Of a stretch of 16,334 nt of DNA, positions 1-6,575 are shown piece after piece. How positions within the stretch are numbered: the stretch's first letter is position 1; each line of letters begins with the position of its first letter. The DNA comes from an uncultured Mycoplasmatota bacterium (GTDB lineage: Bacteria > Bacillota_I > Bacilli_A > RF39 > UBA660): positions 1 to 16,334 of the forward strand of contig CAOJKG010000013.1 in assembly GCA_948437815.1 (NCBI GenBank). The letters run 5' to 3'. The position numbers and the translations under genes are program-made. The notes beneath the pieces are model-generated. The model did not search any database. It saw only the letters and a program-made list of their open reading frames with translations, and was not told where the DNA came from.

Positions 1-99
1 CTAAAACCTTTTGATGAAGAAATAGAAGATAATTTAATTTTAACATCATTAATAGTAATAGCTAGACTTCCATATGGTTTTATAAATTACTTTAGATAA
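1..99 (+). CDS. 3' end of an unidentified gene (partial)
   Basis: Frame 1 is open from the first base of the window to a TAA at 97-99, giving the last 32 residues of a protein whose start lies upstream. The visible tail is acidic (FDEEIED) and then hydrophobic and aromatic (LILTSLIVIARLPYG, ending INYFR). I do not recognise the family. A rho-independent terminator overlaps the stop codon, which supports a genuine gene end on this strand. The hydrophobic stretch could be a final membrane segment or a buried helix. Confidence 0.6.
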   Translation, partial: LKPFDEEIEDNLILTSLIVIARLPYGFINYFR

Positions 100-124
100 G
101 TATAGTTAAAGGACTATACTTTTT
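98..124 (+). terminator. Intrinsic terminator after the partial gene
   Basis: A perfect 9-bp stem (98-106 with 113-121; core AGTATAGT/ACTATACT) closes a 6-base loop and runs into TTTT. It starts at the stop codon of the upstream gene and separates it from tagO. Confidence 0.8.
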
Positions 125-140
125 AAAATGTAAAAAAGAC

Positions 141-169
141 TTTATATTATCATTAATTATTGGTATAAT
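141..169 (+). promoter_or_regulatory. Promoter of tagO
   Basis: A -35 like TTTATA (141-146) is followed after 17 bases by a perfect TATAAT (164-169) with an extended TG at 161-162. Transcription would start near 176, leaving a leader of about 19 nt that holds the ribosome site AAGGTGG (179-185) before the ATG at 195. Confidence 0.65.
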
Positions 170-194
170 TACAAATATAAGGTGGTTATGTTTT

Positions 195-1247
195 ATGAAT
201 TTAGAAGTAAATGGTTTTAATGCCCTAAATATCGTATTAGTAACATTTGTTACCAGTTTGTTATTAGTACCAATCATAAAGAAAATAGCAAATCATATAA
301 ATGCTTTAGACATTCCGAATGAGAGAAAGGTTCATAAAGAGCCAATTCCAAGAGTTGGAGGCTTAGCCATATTTTTGGCATTTTTATTAGGATATATTTT
401 ATATGGTAAAGTATCTACACAAATGTTAAGTGTATTAATTGGAGGATTTATAATTATTTTAACTGGTATAGTAGATGATATTAAGCCCGTACCAGCTAGA
501 TATAAGTTTATATGTCAAACAATTGCTGCGATAATAGTAGTTGTTTATGGTAAACTTTATTTTTCTAATATTACATTATTAGGATTAAACTTAGTTTTTC
601 CAACATGGATAAATATGATATTATCAACAATATTTATTGTCGCCATAATAAATGCTATCAATTTAATTGATGGATTAGACGGGTTATCATCAGGAATAAG
701 TTCAATATATTTTCTAACTATAGCTATACTAGGTTTTGCTTTAAATAAGCTAGGTGGCTTAGATATAATATTATCTCTTATAATGCTTGGAAGTACATTA
801 GGCTTTTTAGTTCATAATTTTCCACCAGCTAAAATATTTATGGGTGATACAGGAAGTATGTTTTTAGGCTTTATGATCGCAGTTATAGCACTTTTAGGAT
901 ATAAGGTAGCAACAATTACATCGTTAATAATTCCAATATTAATATTATTTATTCCAATCTTTGATACTATTGTAGCTATTATTAGAAGAACATTGAAACA
1001 TGAATCAATAGGAAAGCCAGATAAAGAACATTTACATCATCAATTACTTCGAATGACTTCATCACCAACTAAAACAATATTAATTATTTATTTTATCAAT
1101 TCTATATTTTCAGCAATATCTGTACTATTTGTTTTAGGAGATAATAAACAAGCAATGGCATTGTATGTCATTATAATGATTTTCTTTATATTTCTACTTC
1201 TTAAAACGAATATACTATTTGAACATAAAAAGAAAGGGAAAAAATAA
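195..1247 (+). CDS. tagO: Undecaprenyl-phosphate GlcNAc-1-phosphate transferase (TagO/WecA family)
   Basis: This integral membrane enzyme moves GlcNAc-1-phosphate from UDP-GlcNAc to undecaprenyl phosphate on the cytoplasmic face, the first step of wall teichoic acid or other undecaprenyl-linked glycans. The 350 residues are almost wholly hydrophobic helices, as in the MraY/WecA family. Family motifs are clear: DIPNERKVH followed by PRVGG in the first cytoplasmic loop, the Asp pair D94-D95 in VDDI, NLIDGLDGL with D159 and D162, the MGDTGS loop after HNFPPAKIF, and the His motif H279-L-H-H282 near the C-terminal third. MraY is less likely because the HxHH loop and GlcNAc-type motifs match WecA/TagO. 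The start follows AAGGTGG by about 9 bases; an ATG at 188 is out of frame. The gene has its own promoter and stands apart from the polysaccharide block, so it probably serves more than one glycan. Whether the product is called TagO or WecA depends on the glycan, and that is inference from the TagA and MnaA homologues downstream. Confidence 0.93.
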   Translation: MNLEVNGFNALNIVLVTFVTSLLLVPIIKKIANHINALDIPNERKVHKEPIPRVGGLAIFLAFLLGYILYGKVSTQMLSVLIGGFIIILTGIVDDIKPVPARYKFICQTIAAIIVVVYGKLYFSNITLLGLNLVFPTWINMILSTIFIVAIINAINLIDGLDGLSSGISSIYFLTIAILGFALNKLGGLDIILSLIMLGSTLGFLVHNFPPAKIFMGDTGSMFLGFMIAVIALLGYKVATITSLIIPILILFIPIFDTIVAIIRRTLKHESIGKPDKEHLHHQLLRMTSSPTKTILIIYFINSIFSAISVLFVLGDNKQAMALYVIIMIFFIFLLLKTNILFEHKKKGKK

Positions 1248-1330
1248 TTAAAAGACCTAATCAAATTCCGAAAGTTGTGTTGTTTTCAATAATATTTTTT
1301 ATTAAGGCATTACAAAACAAGCATATAAAA

Positions 1331-1510
1331 CTATAGATAAGAATGACAAAAAACAAGAAATTCTAATTTTATAAAAGTAAAACTATACATTATCATTTTT
1401 TTAATATAAGATAGCTCAATAGAGTGATCTTTTTTCTTTATTGAATTATCTTCAACTAAAATAACATAAATCTTTCCAATGCTTTCATAAATTACCGCTG
1501 GGCTTAAAAC
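1331..1510 (-). pseudogene. Possible decayed gene fragment
   Basis: The reverse strand is open for 59 codons, bounded by a stop immediately upstream and ending at TAG (plus-strand 1331-1333). The first part reads like real protein (SPAVIYESIGKIYVILVED, then a Lys-rich stretch), but the first ATG comes only at about codon 39 and no ribosome site precedes the frame. It could be a remnant of a longer gene broken upstream, or chance openness in AT-rich DNA. I do not recognise a family. The + strand terminator hairpin at 1408-1435 lies inside it, which argues against an intact gene. Confidence 0.15.
1408..1435 (+). terminator. Intrinsic terminator, probably for the tagO transcript
   Basis: AAGATAGCTC (1408-1417) pairs with GAGTGATCTT (1422-1431) around an AATA loop, with one A-G mismatch and one G-U pair, and is followed by more Ts to 1435. 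On the opposite strand the hairpin lacks a T run directly after the stem. Confidence 0.6.
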
Positions 1511-1523
1511 TTATACAATTAGT

Positions 1524-1549
1524 ATTATCATAATAAATGATAGTTTTTT
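1524..1549 (+). terminator. Weaker terminator-like hairpin
   Basis: ATTATCA (1524-1530) pairs with TGATAGT (1538-1544), including one T-G pair, around a 7-base loop and runs into TTTTT. The stem is mostly A-T, so it may be a back-up terminator or chance. Confidence 0.35.
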
Positions 1550-1671
1550 AATAACAGTTTTATTTTAAATTACAATCTTTTAATACTTTAAATTAACTAA
1601 ATAATATAATTATATTCATAATAAATAGAATTAAGTTTTTATGTTATAGTCATACTTTTTTAACACTTTAG

Positions 1672-1700
1672 TATACAAAAAAGCAACAATTTGATATAAT
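1672..1700 (+). promoter_or_regulatory. Promoter of wzx
   Basis: TATACA (1672-1677), 17 bases, then a perfect TATAAT (1695-1700) with an extended TG at 1692-1693. The predicted start near 1707 places the ribosome site GGAGAG (1708-1713) at the very 5' end of the message, 6 bases before the ATG at 1720. Confidence 0.65.
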
Positions 1701-1719
1701 CATAAATGGAGAGAATAAA

Positions 1720-3228
1720 ATGAGAACAAAGAATTCGTTAAAAAACATTATATCAGTTACATTTTTTAATTTATTAATTGGAATATTAGGATTTATAAAA
1801 GTAAGAGTATTTGTAAATGGACTTAGTAATGATATATATTCCTTAAATCAATTATTTTATCAAATATTTAGTTACATAACTATTGCAGATATAGGATTTG
1901 GTCTTATTTTGAATCAAAAACTTTATAAAGCTTTTGCTAAAAAAGATAAAGAGGAAGTAAATAGAATATATAGTACATCCAAGAAATTTTATTTCTATAT
2001 AGGCACAGCAATGTTTATAATAGCATTACTAATAAGTTTTTTTGTTCAATTTTTAACAAAGGCTAATGTATCTTCTTGGTATATACAATTAATATTTATT
2101 ATTTTTATAATAAGAAATATCGTAGATTACTATTTTATAGCTCCAAGGTATATTATTGATGCTGATCAAAAGAATTATCAAATAAATCATTTAATTAAAG
2201 GAATAAAAGTTATAGAGACTATTATAGAAATTATTTTAGTATTATGCCATGTAAATTATTTAATTATATTATTACCTGGAATATTTTTAACTATAATAAT
2301 AGATATATATGTTAATAAAAAAATTAAAAATCTCTATCCATGGCTAAAAAATAATAATTCATTTAACAAAAAGTATTTAAAAGGGACAAAAGATTTAATA
2401 TATCAAAAAGTCTCAGGATTATTAAATTCTAATACAGATATAATTTTAATATCTACATTTATCAACCCATTAAGCGTTATTATTTACACTTCATATAGTT
2501 ACATAACAAAATTTGTTACCGATACTGTATACATTGTAGCGTCAGCTATAACTCCAAGTTACGCAAATGTCATTTGTAAAGAAACGCCTCAAAAATCATA
2601 TGAAGTATTTAAAGAACTTAATATATTATTTTTATTTATAGCATCATTAATAACAATAATGTTTATATTATTCTTAAACCCATTAATAGAATTATGGGTA
2701 GGAGAAGAATATTTAACAGGAAAACTAACTTTAATATTATTCTGTATTATAGCATTTCAAAACATAGCTATGAAAGCAATTATGATTACAATTAATAGCC
2801 AAGGTTTATTTAAAGAAACAAAAATAGCAACTATAATAGAAGCAGTATTAAATTTAATTATATCAGTAATAGGTGTTCATAAATTAGGGTTAATAGGGGT
2901 GCTATTAGGAACTATAATTTCATATTTTGCATCTTCTTTTATCCAAAATGCTAGATACATATACAAAAATATATTTAAAGAATCATCATGGAAATATTTT
3001 ATTAATTATATATTAGTTGTACTTATAACAGTTATATTAACAATTTTGATGTCTCAAATAAAAATAAATATTACAAGCATATTATCTTGGATAATATATG
3101 CAATTATATTTGGTACAAGTATTTTATTAATTTTATTCATTACATTTTATTTTGCTTTTAAACCATTTAAAAATTTAGCATATAGAGGAATAGAATTTAT
3201 AAAAGTAAAAGGTAAATACACTGAATAA
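1720..3228 (+). CDS. wzx: Wzx-type polysaccharide flippase (MOP/MATE superfamily)
   Basis: This predicted inner-membrane translocase would flip undecaprenyl-diphosphate-linked repeat units outward. It has 502 residues in about 12-14 hydrophobic helices with short basic cytoplasmic loops, the usual size and layout of Wzx. The N-terminal part (SVTFFNLLIGILGF, then an amphipathic loop and ITIADIGFG near residues 51-65) resembles Polysacc_synt proteins. The helical part after about residue 330 resembles the family's C-terminal domain. Flippases share little sequence, so the assignment rests on topology, length, the TADIGFG-like segment and neighbours: a polymerase and three transferase genes directly downstream. 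The start follows GGAGAG. This gene is among the most AT-rich in the window, as is common for transferred capsule genes. The substrate cannot be read from sequence. The gene symbol is functional, not an orthology claim. Confidence 0.85.
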   Translation: MRTKNSLKNIISVTFFNLLIGILGFIKVRVFVNGLSNDIYSLNQLFYQIFSYITIADIGFGLILNQKLYKAFAKKDKEEVNRIYSTSKKFYFYIGTAMFIIALLISFFVQFLTKANVSSWYIQLIFIIFIIRNIVDYYFIAPRYIIDADQKNYQINHLIKGIKVIETIIEIILVLCHVNYLIILLPGIFLTIIIDIYVNKKIKNLYPWLKNNNSFNKKYLKGTKDLIYQKVSGLLNSNTDIILISTFINPLSVIIYTSYSYITKFVTDTVYIVASAITPSYANVICKETPQKSYEVFKELNILFLFIASLITIMFILFLNPLIELWVGEEYLTGKLTLILFCIIAFQNIAMKAIMITINSQGLFKETKIATIIEAVLNLIISVIGVHKLGLIGVLLGTIISYFASSFIQNARYIYKNIFKESSWKYFINYILVVLITVILTILMSQIKINITSILSWIIYAIIFGTSILLILFITFYFAFKPFKNLAYRGIEFIKVKGKYTE

Positions 3229-3230
3229 TA

Positions 3231-3259
3231 TTGTCGAAAAAGCATATATATGCTAAAAT
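3231..3259 (+). promoter_or_regulatory. Promoter of wzy, with overlapping palindrome
   Basis: TTGTCG (3231-3236), 17 bases, then TAAAAT (3254-3259) with an extended TG at 3251-3252. The spacer ends in a perfect 14-base palindrome (3241-3254, AGCATATATATGCT) that touches the -10. It could be a regulator site, or a by-product of the recurrent TGCTAAAAT motif. Transcription would begin near 3266, followed by AAGGAG (3273-3278) and the ATG at 3286. Confidence 0.6.
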
Positions 3260-3285
3260 CAATATAGTTAAAAAGGAGTAACATT

Positions 3286-4605
3286 ATGAACAAAATAAAG
3301 AATATATATATTTTATATTTATTATTTCCTTTAATAAATTTATTAACAGGATTAATGACAAGGTTTAATATATTTCCCTTAACAATTGGAGTAGCGGTCA
3401 GAATAGCTTTGCTTATATATATACTTTTTTATGTTTTATTTATATCAAAATCAAAGTATAAAAAATCAACATTAATATATTATGTATTACTATTTTTATT
3501 CTGCATAGTTTATTTTATAACAAAGCCTAATTTTTTTACTTTAAGAGTCTTATATCATGAATGTAACTTTTTATTTAAATTTATGTATTATCCAATTTTA
3601 TTTTTTGGATTATTAAATATATTTGATGAAAATACATACGAGGAAAATAAATGGAAGAAAATAATGTTATTCAATATAATATTTTATATTATTTTTATCA
3701 TTATACCAATAATTACTAAAACAAGCTTCAATGCTTATGTAAGAGAAGGAATAGGATTTTCTGGATGGTTCTATGCAGCAAATGAATTAGGACCTATATT
3801 ATTGATGCTATTTCCTGTGTTATTTATATTATTAGAAAAACATAAGTTAATGTATATTTTATTATCGACACTAGCTATATTTTCTATTTTAGCAATTTCT
3901 ACAAAAGTTAGTAGCCTTGGTTTAGGTTTAATATTAATATTTTATTTTGTATTATATTTGTTTAAGAAAAGGAAAACATTAAATAAAATGATATTAATAC
4001 TAAGTATAATTACATTTGCTTTATTATATTCAAATTATGGGAAAGAATTATATTATAAACTAGAGTGTTATAACGCAAATGTTATACCTGAAAAAGTTGT
4101 GCCAAATAAAAAGCCTATTATAAATATAAACCCGAATAATAAAGATGAAGGTATCGATAATGAAAATAATGATATTCTTAGTTTAATTCTAAGTAACAGA
4201 AATAAAAAAGTTATTACAATTAATAAAGATTATAAAACAAGTTCTATTATAAATAAACTTTTTGGTTTAGGATTTTATAATCTTGAAAAAGACGAAGTAT
4301 TTATTATTGAGATGGACTTTCTTGATTTATTTTACCATTATGGAATAATAGGATTACTATTAGCATTGTACCCATATATTTACATGATATATCAATTAAT
4401 CATTAGCATTAAGAATAAAAATTTAAAGATTAATATAAATTTATTATATTCAGTATTCATTTTCTGTCTAATAATGGGTATAAGCTTTGTAGCAGGACAT
4501 ATTATAGGTTCTCCAGCAGTTTCTTCTTTTCTAGTTATATATGCTATACATATTTGTCATTTGATTAACAAAAAGCTTTTTAAAGAAGAAAAGGAAGATA
4601 AATAA
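3286..4605 (+). CDS. wzy: O-antigen polymerase/ligase-like membrane protein (Wzy candidate)
   Basis: This is probably the polymerase that joins flipped repeat units outside the membrane. The 439 residues form about 10-12 hydrophobic helices with one large polar loop at roughly residues 255-325, rich in Asn, Lys and Asp. The loop ends in a segment typical of O-antigen ligase/Wzy proteins: GLGFYNLEKDEVFIIEMDFL, then DLFYHYGIIGLLL, with acidic residues before a Gly-rich helix (about 327-356). A Wzy role is preferred to ligase (WaaL) because the gene sits directly after a Wzx and no LPS genes are present. It starts 8 bases past AAGGAG (3273-3278), behind its own promoter. Its TAA overlaps the next ATG by one base (TAATG), so the following transferase is probably translationally coupled. 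Polymerases are poorly conserved, so specificity cannot be predicted. Confidence 0.78.
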   Translation: MNKIKNIYILYLLFPLINLLTGLMTRFNIFPLTIGVAVRIALLIYILFYVLFISKSKYKKSTLIYYVLLFLFCIVYFITKPNFFTLRVLYHECNFLFKFMYYPILFFGLLNIFDENTYEENKWKKIMLFNIIFYIIFIIIPIITKTSFNAYVREGIGFSGWFYAANELGPILLMLFPVLFILLEKHKLMYILLSTLAIFSILAISTKVSSLGLGLILIFYFVLYLFKKRKTLNKMILILSIITFALLYSNYGKELYYKLECYNANVIPEKVVPNKKPIININPNNKDEGIDNENNDILSLILSNRNKKVITINKDYKTSSIINKLFGLGFYNLEKDEVFIIEMDFLDLFYHYGIIGLLLALYPYIYMIYQLIISIKNKNLKININLLYSVFIFCLIMGISFVAGHIIGSPAVSSFLVIYAIHICHLINKKLFKEEKEDK

Positions 4606-5789
4606 TGAAATTTAATATTATAATGCCAACATATAACGACTCAGATAGCATTGAAGAAACAATTAAGAGTTTAATTTCTCAAAACTATAAAAATTGGAGA
4701 TTACTAATTTCAGATGATGGCTCAACAGACAATACTAAAGAAATAATAGAAAAATATTTAAAAAATAGTGATGAGTATGACTACTCTAAAAAGTTTAGTA
4801 GAGAAAGTCAAATAGAATATTACTATCAAGAAAACCAGGATCAATTGAATGCTATCAAAAATGTCAGTCATTTAATTGATAAAAACAGTTTGGTATTAAT
4901 ATTACATTCAGATGATATTTTAGATAATGAAAACGTACTACAAAATATAAATGATTATTTTGAACAAAACAATGTTGATGCTATAATTGCGGATTTGCCA
5001 ACAATGAATGAAAACAGTATATCATTAGGAATACAAAAAACTAAAGAATATAAAAGAAGAAAATATATTCCAGTATTACAATTGCTATGGCTTGGTAGAA
5101 ATCTATATGCAGACACTTTTGTAGCCAAAGAAAAAGTATTTAAAACTCAAATAATAAATAATTACATTAATTGGAATACACCATTTTGGCTAAACTATGA
5201 GAATAAAATCGAAATGTTAAATGTAAAAAAAGTAGATTTTTTTATAATAAGATATAGAGTATTTGAAGGTAACTACATAAATAATGAAATAGGAAAACTA
5301 AATGTAATTAATGGCGAATTAAGAACAGCTATTAACTTAATGAAACATTATAATATTCTTTTATATAAGGCTCAATATTTATTATTTAGATTATTAAATA
5401 AATTTAAGTTAAATTATATACCAATATATCAAAAAAAAGAGACTAAAGATAAAGCGAAAATTATAAGATTTATTATTAATAAAAGGTTTCCTGAAATTAA
5501 CAATAGATTTTTAAAATCTTTACTATCATTCTATGAAAAAAACAATACTAGAGAAATAGTCATAGACAAAATAAATCCAAAAGATTTTATATATTATGGT
5601 AAAGATATGCGTAAATTCAACAACGATTTATTAAATAATAAATTATCAAATATTTATGATAAAATCTTAGACGAAATGGAAAAGGGATTTAATAAAATAA
5701 TTGTCTCAGATGAAGAAGCCAAAGAAAAAATGATTATAATAACTAAGTTTTTATGTATTGAACCTTTCGTTACAATTGAATTGGCCTAA
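4605..5789 (+). CDS. Family 2 glycosyltransferase
   Basis: This cytoplasmic GT-A transferase would add a sugar to the growing undecaprenyl-linked unit. Residues 1 to about 110 hold the GT2 signature: IIMPTYNDSDSIEETIKSL at the N-terminus, the nucleotide-binding D37-D38 in SDDGSTDNT, and HSDD with D103-D104 in the metal-binding DXD position. The remaining 200-plus residues match no GT2 core motif I know and have no clear membrane segments. They contain many Lys and Asn residues and may form an acceptor or oligomer domain. At 394 residues the protein is longer than a minimal GT2 enzyme. It overlaps the polymerase stop by one base, with AAGGAAG just upstream of the start. A minimal hairpin with a T run follows the stop. 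Donor and acceptor sugars are unknown. Confidence 0.85.
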   Translation: MKFNIIMPTYNDSDSIEETIKSLISQNYKNWRLLISDDGSTDNTKEIIEKYLKNSDEYDYSKKFSRESQIEYYYQENQDQLNAIKNVSHLIDKNSLVLILHSDDILDNENVLQNINDYFEQNNVDAIIADLPTMNENSISLGIQKTKEYKRRKYIPVLQLLWLGRNLYADTFVAKEKVFKTQIINNYINWNTPFWLNYENKIEMLNVKKVDFFIIRYRVFEGNYINNEIGKLNVINGELRTAINLMKHYNILLYKAQYLLFRLLNKFKLNYIPIYQKKETKDKAKIIRFIINKRFPEINNRFLKSLLSFYEKNNTREIVIDKINPKDFIYYGKDMRKFNNDLLNNKLSNIYDKILDEMEKGFNKIIVSDEEAKEKMIIITKFLCIEPFVTIELA

Positions 5790-5803
5790 TAATGGGCTTT
5801 TTT
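5783..5803 (+). terminator. Minimal terminator-like hairpin
   Basis: GGCC at the last codons of the GT2 gene can pair with GGCT (5795-5798) around an 8-base loop, directly followed by a T run to 5803. The stem is only 3-4 bp (three G-C pairs plus a G-U), so termination is probably partial. It sits immediately before a new promoter. Confidence 0.4.
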
Positions 5804-5805
5804 AA

Positions 5806-5834
5806 TTGCAAGCTAAAATTTATTATGTTAAAAT
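5806..5834 (+). promoter_or_regulatory. Promoter of the GT32-GT4/TagA-epimerase segment
   Basis: TTGCAA (5806-5811), 17 bases, then TAAAAT (5829-5834) with an extended TG at 5826-5827. The predicted start near 5841 gives a leader of about 16 nt that includes the strong ribosome site GGAGG (5848-5852) ahead of the ATG at 5857. Confidence 0.65.
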
Positions 5835-5856
5835 ATAAACAAAGAGTGGAGGAAGT

Positions 5857-6567
5857 ATGAAGAAAGAAAATCAAATCCCTAAAAAGATTCACTATGTTTG
5901 GGTTGGAGGAAAAGAAAAACCAAAAGACATAAAAAAGTGTATGAACTCATGGAAAGAGCATCTAAAGGGTTATGAAGTTATAGAATGGAATGAATCAAAC
6001 TTTGATATGGAGTCTCACCCATTTTTAAAAGAAGCATATAAAGCAAAAAAATGGGCCTATATTAGTGATTATATTAGAGCATATGTAATTTATAATGAAG
6101 GTGGAATTTATTTAGATACAGATATTATTTTGCTAGACAATTTTGACAAATTTTTAAAGCATGAAGCTTTTGTTGGTTTTGAAAATGATGAGCATCCTTT
6201 TACTGCCGTTTTTGGAGCTAAACCAAAACATCCACTAGTAAAAAAAATGTTAGACTATTATGATAAACTAGAAACATATAAATTTGATTTTTCAAGTAAC
6301 AATACTATATCAGTGTCAGATATATTAATTAAAGAATATGGATGCAAAACTGGCAATAAATATCAAGAATTAAAAGATGGGATAATAGTTTATCCAGATA
6401 ATATTCTGTGTAATCCATCTAAAGAATCAGTGGCGATTCATATATTTACTGGAACCTGGTTAGGAAATAAAAAGTCAATAAAATACAAAATAATTAAATT
6501 TTTAAAATTAAATATTAATAACAGGAAAAAAGCTGAATGGTATAAAAAACATATATCTAGAAAGTAA
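5857..6567 (+). CDS. GT32-type glycosyltransferase with DXD motif (capsular polysaccharide synthesis family)
   Basis: This predicted cytoplasmic or membrane-associated sugar transferase has 236 residues, normal for bacterial Gly_transf_sug (GT32) proteins. The N-terminus carries the family opening IPKKIHYVWVGG, followed by CMNSWKEHLKGYEVIEWNE. The core SDYIRAYVIYNEGGIYLDTD contains the metal/nucleotide-binding DXD residues D87 and D89. A conserved-looking His/Trp pair sits in VAIHIFTGTWLG near the C-terminus, which then becomes strongly basic and may contact the membrane. It starts after GGAGG and is followed 8 bases later by the GT4-TagA gene. GT32 bacterial enzymes often transfer Gal, GalNAc, Glc or Man residues; which one applies here is not visible. 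Confidence 0.88.
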   Translation: MKKENQIPKKIHYVWVGGKEKPKDIKKCMNSWKEHLKGYEVIEWNESNFDMESHPFLKEAYKAKKWAYISDYIRAYVIYNEGGIYLDTDIILLDNFDKFLKHEAFVGFENDEHPFTAVFGAKPKHPLVKKMLDYYDKLETYKFDFSSNNTISVSDILIKEYGCKTGNKYQELKDGIIVYPDNILCNPSKESVAIHIFTGTWLGNKKSIKYKIIKFLKLNINNRKKAEWYKKHISRK

Positions 6568-6575
6568 GGACAAAT

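Larger units (their letters stand above)
1248..1719. other. 472-base gap between tagO and wzx
   Basis: No convincing intact gene is seen here. The gap is extremely AT-rich. It contains two terminator-like hairpins (1408-1435 and 1524-1549), an open reverse-strand frame without a good start (1331-1510), and the wzx promoter at its right edge. The first hairpin lies 160 bases past the tagO stop, so tagO mRNA would carry a long 3' tail, or a short separate transcript could end there. Confidence 0.5.
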
